From the NCBI GenBank assembly GCA_016125285.1, contig WGMA01000039.1, positions 103,239-167,238 of the forward strand: 64,000 nt of DNA. Direction: 5' to 3'. Positions 38,713 through 48,065 of the stretch are shown here, piece after piece. This DNA comes from Phycisphaera sp. (GTDB lineage: Bacteria; Planctomycetota; Phycisphaerae; Phycisphaerales; Zrk34). Position numbers and translations under genes: made by a program. Position 1 is the first letter of the stretch. Every line of letters starts with the position of its first letter. The notes under the pieces were generated by a model, which was not told the origin of the DNA, searched no databases, and saw nothing but the letters and a program-made list of their open reading frames with translations.

Positions 38713-39474
38713 ATGAACACGTACACCCTCTCCGCGTGCGTCTGTCTGTTTGTCATCACCTCCGCCGCGCTCGCCGCGGACACGCCGACGATCCCCGCCG
38801 GGTCGATCGCCGTGAAGAAGCAGCTGCTGTTCTCCGACGACTTCGAGGGCGCCGAGCGGCCCAAGGAGTGGCACAAGGTCGTGCCGACGTTCACGTTCGA
38901 GGACGGCGTGCTCAAGGGCACGCAGACCCGCGACAAGCTCATCCCCGCTCACGACGGCAAGCCCGAGTCCCGGCCGCACCCCGCGGTGCACGGCCTGGAG
39001 ATCCCCACGAAGGACAGCATCGTCGAGGTGAGAATCCGCTTCGAGGGCGCGTCGCTCATCGACGTGGAGTTCGACGACCGCAAGTACACCGGTTCGCACT
39101 ACGGCCACCTCTGCCGCGCGCAGGTGATGCTCGACAAGGTCCGCATCATCGACGAGCGCGACGGCACGATGAAGAACGAGGTCTACGAGATGAGCCACGA
39201 CCCGTCGAAGAAGGCCGAACGCGCCAAGCTGCTCGAGGGCCGCATCGTCAGCTTTCCGCTCAAGGAGAAGCTCGAGCCGCACAAGTGGTACACGCTCGTC
39301 GTCGAGACCGTCGGCGACGAGATGCGCGTCGTGCTCGACGGCACGCCCGTTGGCTTCCTCAAATCGTCCGGCATCGGCCACGAGACCAAGTCAAAGATCG
39401 AGCTCGGCGTCGCCGGGAAGGACGGCCTCTACGACGACATCAAGGTCTGGAACGCCGAGCCGGTCGGCAAGTAA
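38713..39474 (+). CDS. Secreted lectin-fold (DUF1080-like/concanavalin) protein
   Basis: A 253-aa protein with a signal peptide (~1-22) and a beta-sandwich-like body: LFSDDFEGAERPKEWHKV near the start and DGTPVGFLKSSGIGHETKSKIELGVAGKDGLYDDIKVW at the end. The 'DDFE ... FEDGVLKG ... VRIRFEGA ... LGVAGKDGLYDDIKVWNAEP' layout fits concanavalin A-like/DUF1080-type domains of planctomycetes. It probably binds or cleaves a carbohydrate. It follows the sulfatase by 89 bases and may be co-transcribed. Confidence 0.75.
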   Translation: MNTYTLSACVCLFVITSAALAADTPTIPAGSIAVKKQLLFSDDFEGAERPKEWHKVVPTFTFEDGVLKGTQTRDKLIPAHDGKPESRPHPAVHGLEIPTKDSIVEVRIRFEGASLIDVEFDDRKYTGSHYGHLCRAQVMLDKVRIIDERDGTMKNEVYEMSHDPSKKAERAKLLEGRIVSFPLKEKLEPHKWYTLVVETVGDEMRVVLDGTPVGFLKSSGIGHETKSKIELGVAGKDGLYDDIKVWNAEPVGK

Positions 39475-39503
39475 CACGCGCGACCTGTTATCCTCTCGGC
39501 AAC

Positions 39504-40748
39504 ATGCCCGCACGTGCCATCCGATTCATCATCGTTGCTGTCGTCGTAACGCTGCTTGCCGGCGGGGTGTCGCGCGCGGGTGCTGCGGAGGAGGGGTACG
39601 CGTTCGACGGCTCAATCAGTCGCGCGGTGCTCGACCGATACCTGTCGCGCGCGGTGACGCACGCCGGGCTCCTCGACAGCCACGGCGATCCGCCCACCGC
39701 GTGCCTCGATGATGACGTGCGCATGCTCACGGCGATCGGCGCGAAGTTCGTCGGACGGGCGGCGTTCGTGTGGGACCTGCCGGCCGACGACGACAAGCAC
39801 TTCGCACGCGTCGCCGCCGCGGCGCAGCGCGTGCACGACGCCGACCCCGACGTCGTTCTTCAGGCGTGCGTGTTCGAGATCGTCACGACCGGCGTCGACC
39901 GCGTGCCGATCCCCGCGTGGGTGTTCGAGGCGTTCGGCCTGCCCGTCGAGCAGCGCAGCTTCGCGTACGACGCGATGCTCTATAGGGACGGGCACGGGCG
40001 CAACAAGTGGCGGGGCGGGGCGTCGGTGCCGGACATGAGCCAGTTGGAGACGCGGCTGTGGTTCTACTACCGCGCGCGGCGGTACATCGACGCCGGCTGC
40101 GAGGCGATCCATTTCGGTCAGGTGATGATCATGGACGACGCCGACCCCGGTCACCGGCACTGGCTCGACTTGCTCGGCCGGGTGCGCGCCTACGCGCACG
40201 AGCATGCGCGGCGGCACCTCGTGCTCTGCGACGCGCACACGCACGGCGAGGTCGAGGGCGGGAAGCTGCTGTTCGACTTCCACTCGTTCCCGATGCGGCT
40301 GCGTGAGGTCGCTGGCGAGCCGATGCATACGACGCTCGCGAAGGACCAGACGGGCGACATCTTCGGGCGCAGCAGCGGCGGCGTGACGCCGAGCGGCTGG
40401 TCGTGCGACGCGCTGCCGTACCTCGTCGAACTAGACAACTACGGCTACAGCGGCCGCGGCGGGCAGCACGTCGGCGGCATCTGGGTGTGGGGCTACGACG
40501 AGATCTCGTGGTTCGCGCACCTCGACGCCGCGTCGCGCGACGACTGGCTGCGCTACGCGTACGGCTGGATCGCGGCGAACGCGCCGAACGGCCACCTGCA
40601 GATGCCGACCCGTCGCATGCTCGCCGCGCCGACGAAGGGCGGCACGCGGATGTATCAGGCCAACGCGCGCAGCGCGGCGTGCCCGCGCGGCTTCGGCGTG
40701 GAAGCGACGATCCGCGCGATCTGGCGCGGGCCCGACGCGAGCCGGTGA
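39504..40748 (+). CDS. Secreted protein of unknown function
   Basis: A 414-aa exported protein (signal to ~28). No family is recognised. The sequence has the look of a glycoside-hydrolase-like alpha/beta barrel: GAKFVGRAAFVWDLP, IDAGCEAIHFGQVMIMDDADPG, HLVLCDAHTHGEVEGG and IWVWGYDEISWF are all strand-loop-helix-like blocks with possible acidic catalytic residues. It is placed 29 bases after a lectin-fold gene in the sulfatase cluster, which favours a carbohydrate role. That is inference only. Confidence 0.65.
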   Translation: MPARAIRFIIVAVVVTLLAGGVSRAGAAEEGYAFDGSISRAVLDRYLSRAVTHAGLLDSHGDPPTACLDDDVRMLTAIGAKFVGRAAFVWDLPADDDKHFARVAAAAQRVHDADPDVVLQACVFEIVTTGVDRVPIPAWVFEAFGLPVEQRSFAYDAMLYRDGHGRNKWRGGASVPDMSQLETRLWFYYRARRYIDAGCEAIHFGQVMIMDDADPGHRHWLDLLGRVRAYAHEHARRHLVLCDAHTHGEVEGGKLLFDFHSFPMRLREVAGEPMHTTLAKDQTGDIFGRSSGGVTPSGWSCDALPYLVELDNYGYSGRGGQHVGGIWVWGYDEISWFAHLDAASRDDWLRYAYGWIAANAPNGHLQMPTRRMLAAPTKGGTRMYQANARSAACPRGFGVEATIRAIWRGPDASR

Positions 40749-40917
40749 CCCGCGCGGACACATTAGACGAATTCCGGAATTCAAAAGACGAATCGGCGCA
40801 GAAGCGGTTGCGTGCGCGGCTTACGCTGTCGAAACGTGAGGGTGTTATTACGTCCGTGCTCCACGGGCGTCACCCCGCGTTTCCTGGTCGGCGTATTCGT
40901 ACTCTTCGGAGGTAGCC
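40749..40917. promoter_or_regulatory. Short intergenic region with a 14-bp palindrome
   Basis: It contains a perfect palindrome GAATTCCGGAATTC at 40769-40782, flanked by AGACGAA repeats. This may be an operator for the downstream gene; no promoter boxes are assigned. Confidence 0.3.
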
Positions 40918-43344
40918 GTGGGAGCTTACGGGACTCGTTTGTGCGGCGCGACGTTAGGGGTCGCGCTGCTGGTGTTGGTGATGTCGACGCTGTCGCCGAT
41001 GGCCTGGGCGGGGGGTTATCCGACGGAGGGGCTGCCGTATCCGCTGGGTCCGATCGGCGGGCACGGCTTCGCGCCGTACGACAAGGGTGAGATGAAGGTC
41101 ACGCAGCTCGACGCCGGGGCGCCGGGCGACAAGGCGGGGCTGAAGGTCGGCGACGTGATCGTCGCGGCGAACGGCGTGCCGTTTCCGCCACACAGCCGCA
41201 GCGTCGGCGCGGGCGGCGACGGCCCGCCGCGCGTGCTGGGCGATCAGATCGAGATCAGCGAAGCGACGTCCGAGGGCGGGCCGGGCCTCGTGCTGACGGT
41301 GAAGCGCGACGAGACGGAGATGAAGATCGCGGTGAACCTGCCGCGTCAGCCCGCACTGTCCAAGACCTGGCCGGAGGACTGCCCGAAGTCCGAGGCGTAT
41401 CTCGACGGCATCTGCCGGTTCCTCGCCGCGACGCAGCGCGGCGGGCACTGGGTCACCGGGTACGGCGGCGGGGCGGACTACACCACCACCGCGTGGGCCG
41501 CGCTGACCCTGCTCGGCAGCGGCGACAAGAAGTACGACCCGAACGTCAAGGCGACCGTGGATTTCTTCCGCCAGCGCCCGCTGCTGGGCAACTGGGACAA
41601 CTTCATCGTCGGCAACTTCCTGTGCGAGTACTACCTGATGACCGGCGACGAGTCGGTCATGCCGATGATCCAGGCGCGTGTCGATCGGCTGGTCAGCACG
41701 CAGGGCAAGGAGGGCGGCCGGGCGGGGCGGTTCGGTCACCACAACGAAGACATCACCTACGGCGGCGGCGGGCTGAACATCGTGACCAGCGGCGTGGTGT
41801 GGTTCTGGGCGATGGCGCGGCACGTCGGCGCCGATGTGCCGCAGGACGCGTGGGACCGTTCGTTCACGCTGCTCAAGCGTCACACCGGCGGCGGTGGCGG
41901 CGTGGGCTACTCGTTCCCGTCCGACGATCACCAGGGCCACGGCCGCACCGGCCAGACGCTGCTCGGCGCGTTCGTCGCCGACCTCGAACCCGACTACCGC
42001 AAGCGCTGGTCCGGCTGGCTGGTGCGCAATCGCAAGAGCGTGCGGGAGAACCACGCGTTCACGCTGCCCGGCATGGCGCCCGCCTTCGCCGCGGTGTACG
42101 CCACCGATCCCGACGGCTACCGCGCCTACATGGACGAGTGGCGGTGGTACTTCACGCTCAATCGTCGCCCGGATTTCTCCGCCGACTACATCCCCGGCAA
42201 GGAGAACAGCGGCGGCGACCTCTACCTCAACCAGCGCCTGATCTCCAACGCGTGCCTCGGCTACATCCTCTGCTCGATGCGCCGACACCTCTGGGCGTAC
42301 GGCCACTACCCGCGCATCGACGGCATCCGGTGGGGCGAGCTGTCGCCGCAGCTGAAGGTCATCTACACGATGATCCGCGACAAGAACCTGCGCCTGGCGC
42401 TGCACGCCGCCGAGCCGATCCGGGCCGGGGACACCAGCGACAAGAAGCAGGCGGACCTGCTGTACGAGTACGCCGTGATCCCCGCACGCAAGCAGTTCAA
42501 CGTGCTCACCGGCGACTTCGGCATCGACGCGCTGTACGAGGGACGCGTCGAGCTGACGAACTTCGGCCAGCTCTACGGCGACCTGAGCGAGTTCCGCGCG
42601 CGCACCGCCGACTTCAACGAACGCCTCGAAGACCCAGCCAGCCAGCAGCAGCTCGTCGCCGGTCGCACGTATCACCTGCGTCTCGATTACATCGCGCACA
42701 CCCCGGGCGTGAAGGAGAATGTGTTCAACGAGTTTCTGAAGGATTACCCCGGGGCCGAGCCCTACGTCGCGTGGGTCAAGCAGCGGCTGGCGGGCAAGAC
42801 GCCGGACGACCTGGTGGCGAGGCTGGCGTCGCTGGTCGGTCCGCAGGGCGACGACGCCGTGGCGGCCGAGGCGTACAACAAGCAGCTCGAAAAGGCCAAG
42901 GCGTTGCACCTGATGGTCGGCTTGCTGCGCCCGAAGGTCGCGCCGCTCCAGCTGCCGCCGCAGGACACAACCGACGTGATGGCGACCCGCGCGAAGCTCG
43001 GCCTGCGTCAGCTCGACGCCGCCGACCGCCTGCGCGAAGAGGGCAAGTACTTCGACGCGATCCGCACGTACACGATGGTCAGCCAGCGCTACGACGACAC
43101 GCCCGCCGGGACGATCGCCCGCCAGTGGGTCATCGGCTACCGGGCCAACGAGCCGATGATGAAGGCGTTCGTCGAGGCCGAGCGCAAGAAGGAAGCCAAA
43201 CGCCTCTACGAGCTGGCCGAGTCGCTGAAGCAGACCGGTCACAAGGACGTGGCCGACAAGCAGCTGAAGATGCTCGTCGACCTCTACCCCGAGTCGGAGT
43301 ACGCGACGAAGGCGCGGCGGGAGCTGACGGCGTTCGAACCGTAA
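40918..43344 (+). CDS. Secreted PDZ plus helical toroid protein (DUF6288-like)
   Basis: An 808-aa exported protein. GTG start with GGAGG five bases before it, and a signal peptide (~1-31). Residues ~45-140 form a PDZ-like domain (AGAPGDKAGLKVGDVIVAANGVPF). Then comes a long helical region (~150-500) resembling an alpha/alpha toroid (DGICRFLAATQRGGHWVTGYGGG, DYTTTAWAALTLLGSGDKKYDPNVK, RTGQTLLGAFVADLEPDYRKR). A TPR-like end follows (AADRLREEGKYFDAIRTYTMV). I think this is the planctomycete DUF6288 family. Its function is unknown; a polysaccharide lyase-like or prenyltransferase-like fold is possible, but no activity can be claimed. Confidence 0.75.
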   Translation: MGAYGTRLCGATLGVALLVLVMSTLSPMAWAGGYPTEGLPYPLGPIGGHGFAPYDKGEMKVTQLDAGAPGDKAGLKVGDVIVAANGVPFPPHSRSVGAGGDGPPRVLGDQIEISEATSEGGPGLVLTVKRDETEMKIAVNLPRQPALSKTWPEDCPKSEAYLDGICRFLAATQRGGHWVTGYGGGADYTTTAWAALTLLGSGDKKYDPNVKATVDFFRQRPLLGNWDNFIVGNFLCEYYLMTGDESVMPMIQARVDRLVSTQGKEGGRAGRFGHHNEDITYGGGGLNIVTSGVVWFWAMARHVGADVPQDAWDRSFTLLKRHTGGGGGVGYSFPSDDHQGHGRTGQTLLGAFVADLEPDYRKRWSGWLVRNRKSVRENHAFTLPGMAPAFAAVYATDPDGYRAYMDEWRWYFTLNRRPDFSADYIPGKENSGGDLYLNQRLISNACLGYILCSMRRHLWAYGHYPRIDGIRWGELSPQLKVIYTMIRDKNLRLALHAAEPIRAGDTSDKKQADLLYEYAVIPARKQFNVLTGDFGIDALYEGRVELTNFGQLYGDLSEFRARTADFNERLEDPASQQQLVAGRTYHLRLDYIAHTPGVKENVFNEFLKDYPGAEPYVAWVKQRLAGKTPDDLVARLASLVGPQGDDAVAAEAYNKQLEKAKALHLMVGLLRPKVAPLQLPPQDTTDVMATRAKLGLRQLDAADRLREEGKYFDAIRTYTMVSQRYDDTPAGTIARQWVIGYRANEPMMKAFVEAERKKEAKRLYELAESLKQTGHKDVADKQLKMLVDLYPESEYATKARRELTAFEP

Positions 43345-43359
43345 GGCGAGCCGTATGAC

Positions 43360-44151
43360 TCACGGCAGCTCGCGGATGCGCAGCCCGCGGAACTCGACGG
43401 GCGAGCCCTCGGACTCGAGGCACAGGTAGCCGCTGCGGGGGTTGATGTCGGTGCCGCCGGAGACCTCTTCGCCGTTGACCCACAGCCGGACCTCGCCGTT
43501 GATGGCGCGGACGTAGTAGTGGTTCCACTGGTTGACGCCGCGCGACAGGTTCTTCGACGGGAAGCTGCGCGAGCCGTTGGGCGCGACGGGCGGGAACGGT
43601 TTCATCTTCGTGCCGACGGGGAACACGTCGCCGTGACACGTGAACCAGTCGGCGGGCTTCTTGTACTGCTTCTCGTACGCCTCGGTGTAGCCGAGATCGA
43701 GCACCTGCACCTCGATGCCGTGCGGCAGGCCGGGCTTGCCCGCGTCGGTCAGCTTCTTGATCGACTCCTCGGTCGTCCACACGAAGATGCCGGAGTTGCC
43801 GGCGGTCTTGAGGTGACGCCACTGACACACCAGCTCGAAGTTCGTGACGATCTGCTTCGTGCGCGTCACGCTGACGGGATGGCCCGTGCAGTGCACCGCG
43901 TTGCCGTCCCACGTCCACGTGTCGTCGGCGGAGTTGACCTTCGTGAAGTCGTCGCCGGTCAGGTCGCGCCAGCCCTCGCCCTGGCCGTCGATAATGGCGC
44001 GGGTCACGGGCGGCTGCTCCTGCCCGTCATCGGCGGGCGGCGCGGCGCTTTCGGCGGCGCGGGCCACCCCGGCGGTCATCGAGGCGGCGGTGACGATCCC
44101 CGCGCCGAGCACGGCGCGACGCGACGGACGGTTCGTTTCATCCAACATCAT
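43360..44151 (-). CDS. 3-keto-disaccharide hydrolase (DUF1080) protein, Tat-exported
   Basis: A 263-aa DUF1080 protein. The twin-arginine signal RPSRRAVLGAG (~8-18) is followed by a signal end at AARA. The mature part is a concanavalin-like beta-sandwich with typical blocks GWRDLTGDDFTKVN, RHLKTAGNSGIFVW, GLPHGIEVQVLD, NQWNHYYVRAINGEVRLWVNGEEV and RSGYLCLESEGSPVEFRGLRIREL. Family members cleave 3-keto-glucosides formed by sugar 3-dehydrogenases. That matches the dehydrogenase-rich gene content here. AGGAA lies before the ATG. It converges on the PDZ/toroid gene (15-base gap). Confidence 0.9.
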   Translation of the reverse strand: MMLDETNRPSRRAVLGAGIVTAASMTAGVARAAESAAPPADDGQEQPPVTRAIIDGQGEGWRDLTGDDFTKVNSADDTWTWDGNAVHCTGHPVSVTRTKQIVTNFELVCQWRHLKTAGNSGIFVWTTEESIKKLTDAGKPGLPHGIEVQVLDLGYTEAYEKQYKKPADWFTCHGDVFPVGTKMKPFPPVAPNGSRSFPSKNLSRGVNQWNHYYVRAINGEVRLWVNGEEVSGGTDINPRSGYLCLESEGSPVEFRGLRIRELP

Positions 44152-44292
44152 GATGTTCCTTGTGCATGGTGCGACGCCACGACGCCCCGCCCACGCGCAT
44201 CGGCGTCCAGCCGACCCGCGCGCACGCAGCGCAGCCACGATCGCGGTGACAGGTCCCTAAGCTTCACGGCCGAATCATATCCCAACCAAACC

Positions 44293-44324
44293 CGGGTCGC
44301 CTCTCCGACGCAAAAGGCGACCCG
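44293..44324. promoter_or_regulatory. Perfect 10-bp dyad in a divergent promoter region
   Basis: CGGGTCGCCT (44293-44302) pairs with AGGCGACCCG (44315-44324). It lies between the DUF1080 gene (minus) and the discoidin protein gene (plus), so it may be a shared operator or a small repeat. The rest of the 278-base gap shows nothing recognisable. Confidence 0.4.
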
Positions 44325-44429
44325 TACTAAGCCGTAGACAAATCCCGGAATACTTTGGACGTATCCGTGTGATAGATTCGCGTCGTTTTGTCTATTTATA
44401 GGTGACCACTTCCTTAAACGGAGCTGACG

Positions 44430-47400
44430 ATGCCTCGAATCCAACGTCCTTCGGTGTTCGCGCTCATCGCGGTGCTCATTGTCTTTGGCGGCCGGCAGGT
44501 GATGGCTGCGGCTGTGTCGGCGGAGGCCTCGCCGGGAGTCGCGCTCACCGCCGAGCAGATGGCGACGACACCCGAGGGGCGGGCGCTGCACGCGGCGTGG
44601 GTCAAGGCGGCGTTCGGCTTCACGCCGGAGGTCCGCGATGCGTACCTCGCCCTGGCCAAGGCGCACACGCTGGCGGATCTGAAGGCGGCGGGCGAGTCGG
44701 TGCCCGACGACTTCCTGGCGTGGATCGACGGCGATCCGCTCGTCGCTTCGTCGGTCTACGGCATCAAGGACAAGCCCGCCAACGTCCTGCGCATCCTGCG
44801 CTCGCTGGAGCTCGACCTCGGCGTCGACGTGGTCCGCAAGGAGTACACGCAGCTGGCGCTGGCGATGGCCGTCTCCAACGCCGAGGCGCGCGACTTCGAC
44901 GCGCTGGGCGTCAGCCTCGCGCCGCGCGACAAGCCGTTCGCGCTCGTCATCCCCGAGTGTCCGCTGAAGCCGGTGAACACGAAGGACCCGAACCGCGAGC
45001 TGGACGTCAACGACCACATCATCAACTTCCTCAACGCCAAGCCGTTCGAGTATGAGGTGAAGGTCCCGGCGAAGGAGAAGGGCGGACAGCCGACAGTCGA
45101 GAAGCGCACGCGTCCGATGCGCGGCGCCGACGTGCTGCTCAGCGAGGAGCTGACCGAGACGTTCAACGCGTACATGGCGGCGCACGGGCACGACGAGGTG
45201 AAGCTCGTGTGCGAGCGCCCGAACCCGACGCAGTGGTCGAAGAACGGCTGCGCCAACTTCGCCAAGGGGTTCCGCCTGTTCCGCGACGCGTACCAGGCCA
45301 AGGGTCTGCTGCCGCTGCGGCGCGACCCGACGCCGACGCTCGCCGAGTCGACCGCGTGGCTCATCCGCAACGACCGCTTCCGCTTCCCCGAAGGGTCGGA
45401 CCGCAAGTGGCCGGTCTTCCCGCTCAAAGCGCCCTGGCCGGTGCTGACGTTCCTGGCGCTCGACCGCCAGCCGCTGCGTGAGCTGGAGGACATCTGGCAG
45501 CGCTGGGTCGCGACCGGCCGTGCGACCGAGCACGGCGTGGCGTACGTCGGTTGGATCGCGCAGAAGCCCGAGCTGTTGCACGGGCGATCCGTTGCGCCGC
45601 TCGACTTCTACTACGGGTCGGTGCAGATGATGGTCCACGAAGGCGGCGTGTGCGGCGCGCAGTCCACCACGGCGATCCGCACGCAGCTCGCCCTCGGCCG
45701 ACCCGCCTGCACCACCCACTCGCCCACGCACTGCGGCATGAGCGGCATCCGCTACAACGCGGAGACCAACACCTACGCCGGCGCGGGCAACAACGGATCG
45801 ATCGCCTGGGTGTTCCGCAGCCCAGCCATCCCGCGACCCGCCGGTCGGTATCACGAGAGCGTCGGCTACGCGGTGAACTGGGGCGCCGAGTCGTTCGCCG
45901 ACTCGCTGATGGCCGGTCGCCTGTACACCCTGCTCAGCGACGACGACCGCGCGGCGCACGGCCTGACGCTGATCCGCAGCGGCCTGGAGATCAACCCCTA
46001 CAACGTCCTGCTCGAGGACGCGGCGGCGTCCCTCGACACGCTGACGCAGGTGCGCCTCACGAAGCAGGTCGAAGCGTTGCAGGCCAAGGCGGAGAAGCCC
46101 GGCTGCCCGGTCAACGCGCTGCAGCTGTACGGTCTTGTCAACGCCTCGGCGCTCCGCGGACCGCTGCCCGAGGACAAGGCCGCGTGCAAAGAGGTATACG
46201 CGTACCTCGAGGGATTCAAGGGCGCTGACGCGACGGCTTCGGCGCGGTACCAGGTCGCCGCGGAAGGGCTCGCCGATCTGCTCACCGAAACGGACCAGGC
46301 GCTGGCCGAACACCTGGCGGCGCGGCGGACGCCCGCGACGTGTCGCGCGATGGCCGAGACGCTGAAGGTCGCCGCCGCGCGCATCCCCGACGACGCCCAG
46401 CGCAAGGCGTGGCTCGCGAAGTTCCGTCAGCCGCTCGTCGAGAACCCGACGTACGACGAGGGCGGCCGATACCACCGCGAGCTGATCGACGACACGCTGA
46501 TCACCAGCTACGAGCTGGCGGGGGAGACGCCGCCGACGGACGCCGAGCTGCTGCGGCCGGAATTCGAGAAGGTGTTCGCCGCGCTCGACGCCGACAGAGC
46601 CAAGCCCGACCGCCGCGTCTACACCGCGCAGATCGGCCGCGCCGTGATGCTGATCCGTCAGCTCGCCGACCTGGATCAGCGCAGGCGGCTCGCCAACGAA
46701 ACGATCGCGGCGATCGGCGACACCCCGGCGTATCAGTACATCGTGCCCTTCATGCAGAAGTCCTGCTGGGCGCTCGTTAGCGCGTCGCGCCAGGGGCGCG
46801 GCGGGCCCGCGGCGTACGCGTTCGACGGCAACGACGGATCGGCGTGGCACACCAGCGGCGGCGCAACCAGTCAGGGCGGCCTGCCGCAGGAGTTCGTCGT
46901 CGACATGACCTTCCCCACGGTCATCGAGGGCTTCAGCTACATGCCGCGCTACAAGTACGCCGCGGGACTCGTCGACGCCTGCTCGTTCTACACGTCGCTG
47001 GACGGCGAGCACTGGACGCTGGCGACCGACGCGAAGTTCGACGAGCTGGGCAGCCAGGCCGGGACGCGCGTCGATCCGACAAAGGCGCTGAAGACCGTGT
47101 CGTTCGCGCCGGCGCTGGCGCGATACTTCAGGTTCGTCGCAACGCACGTCGTCGAGCAGGACCACGCGGCGGTCGCGGAGGTCGGCGTGATCGAGTCGCG
47201 TGACGCGGCGGTGGTCAAGCGGGCGACGCAGGCCGCGTATCAGCCGACGCTCGACGCGCTGGGCAAGCGGTGGCGTGACACGGTCGCCGGCAAGTTTGAC
47301 CGCAACGCGCTGATCAAGGTCGGCGCGGAGATCGCCGAGGTGATCCCCACGATCCCCGACGTCGAGCAGCGTGAACAGTGGCGCGGCGAACTGGTCGCGG

Positions 47401-47891
47401 CGGTCGCGGACAAGCCGCAGCTCAAGCCGTACGGGCGCTGCATCGCGAAGGCCGGCTGGAAGGTGATCGACGTGTCATACGAGGCGCCGCGCAGCGAGGC
47501 GTTCCGCGCCCTCGACGGCAACCGCGCCACGATCTGGCACACGAGCAGCGCGACCGACGACGGCCGCCTGCCGCAGCACGTGTCGGTCGACATGGGCGCG
47601 GTCAAGACGCTCATCGGCTTCACCGTCATGCCCCGTGTGAACTACAAGGCCGGGATGGTCGACGCCTGCTCGTTCTACACGTCGCTGGACGGCGAGCACT
47701 GGACGCTCGCCGTCGAGGCGAAGTTCGGGCCCGAGCTCGCCGCGATCCGTGATCCCGAGCAGGCCGAGCGGCGCGTCGAGTGCGCGCCGGTCCAGGCCCG
47801 CTACTTCAAGTTCGTCGCCACGAGCGCGATGGCGGGTGACCACGCGGTCGTGACCGAGCTCGGCGTGATCGAGAGCAACGAAGGGGAGTGA
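44430..47891 (+). CDS. Large secreted protein with two discoidin-type domains
   Basis: A 1153-aa protein with a signal peptide (~1-27). Residues ~30-560 are of unknown fold. Within them is a papain/transglutaminase-like candidate: Cys in HEGGVCGAQSTTAI and His in THSPTHCGMSG. The C-terminal part has two related F5/8 type C (discoidin) domains of ~140 residues (~785-920 and ~1015-1150), each with FDGNDGSAWHTS or LDGNRATIWHTS and DACSFYTSLDGEHWTLA. Those domains usually bind carbohydrate at the cell surface. CGGAG is 7-8 bases before the ATG. The DNA coding the DACSFYTS segment is identical in both domains over 50 bases. It may be an extracellular peptidase or hydrolase with glycan-binding modules. 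Confidence 0.75.
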   Translation: MPRIQRPSVFALIAVLIVFGGRQVMAAAVSAEASPGVALTAEQMATTPEGRALHAAWVKAAFGFTPEVRDAYLALAKAHTLADLKAAGESVPDDFLAWIDGDPLVASSVYGIKDKPANVLRILRSLELDLGVDVVRKEYTQLALAMAVSNAEARDFDALGVSLAPRDKPFALVIPECPLKPVNTKDPNRELDVNDHIINFLNAKPFEYEVKVPAKEKGGQPTVEKRTRPMRGADVLLSEELTETFNAYMAAHGHDEVKLVCERPNPTQWSKNGCANFAKGFRLFRDAYQAKGLLPLRRDPTPTLAESTAWLIRNDRFRFPEGSDRKWPVFPLKAPWPVLTFLALDRQPLRELEDIWQRWVATGRATEHGVAYVGWIAQKPELLHGRSVAPLDFYYGSVQMMVHEGGVCGAQSTTAIRTQLALGRPACTTHSPTHCGMSGIRYNAETNTYAGAGNNGSIAWVFRSPAIPRPAGRYHESVGYAVNWGAESFADSLMAGRLYTLLSDDDRAAHGLTLIRSGLEINPYNVLLEDAAASLDTLTQVRLTKQVEALQAKAEKPGCPVNALQLYGLVNASALRGPLPEDKAACKEVYAYLEGFKGADATASARYQVAAEGLADLLTETDQALAEHLAARRTPATCRAMAETLKVAAARIPDDAQRKAWLAKFRQPLVENPTYDEGGRYHRELIDDTLITSYELAGETPPTDAELLRPEFEKVFAALDADRAKPDRRVYTAQIGRAVMLIRQLADLDQRRRLANETIAAIGDTPAYQYIVPFMQKSCWALVSASRQGRGGPAAYAFDGNDGSAWHTSGGATSQGGLPQEFVVDMTFPTVIEGFSYMPRYKYAAGLVDACSFYTSLDGEHWTLATDAKFDELGSQAGTRVDPTKALKTVSFAPALARYFRFVATHVVEQDHAAVAEVGVIESRDAAVVKRATQAAYQPTLDALGKRWRDTVAGKFDRNALIKVGAEIAEVIPTIPDVEQREQWRGELVAAVADKPQLKPYGRCIAKAGWKVIDVSYEAPRSEAFRALDGNRATIWHTSSATDDGRLPQHVSVDMGAVKTLIGFTVMPRVNYKAGMVDACSFYTSLDGEHWTLAVEAKFGPELAAIRDPEQAERRVECAPVQARYFKFVATSAMAGDHAVVTELGVIESNEGE
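46971..47707 (+). repeat. Intragenic direct repeat, 50 bp identical
   Basis: The copies at 46971-47020 and 47658-47707 are identical over 50 bases. They code the same part of the two discoidin domains. The surrounding domain sequence is much more diverged. Confidence 0.9.
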
Positions 47892-47924
47892 AAGCACGCA
47901 GCGCCTGCCCGGTGCGTGGCGTGA

Positions 47925-48047
47925 CCTGTGTTAAACAGGAACGACGGCGAGAGGCTGTGCGGGGCGATGCTCCGATCGGTGGTCCAACACAGTGCGGACC
48001 GACCAACCGAGCGCGACCCGCACAGCCGCGCCGCTCTTCGCGCGGCC
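47925..48047. other. Structured convergent intergenic region (several hairpins)
   Basis: Between two convergent genes. The hairpins are CCTGT/ACAGG (47925-47939), a long stem GGCTGTGCGGG/CCCGCACAGCC (47953-47963 with 48017-48027, perfect 11 bp) enclosing GGTCC/GGACC (47981-48000), and GCCGCGC/GCGCGGC (48025-48046). No T-run follows, so it is not a standard terminator. It may act as a bidirectional stabiliser or encode a small RNA. Confidence 0.4.
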
Positions 48048-48065
48048 GCACGCGTGTCGATCTCG

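Noticed and set aside
44148..47165. 1005-codon minus-strand frame opposite the discoidin protein gene
   Set aside because: Antisense artefact. The plus strand has a signal peptide, a ribosome site and two F5/8C domains.
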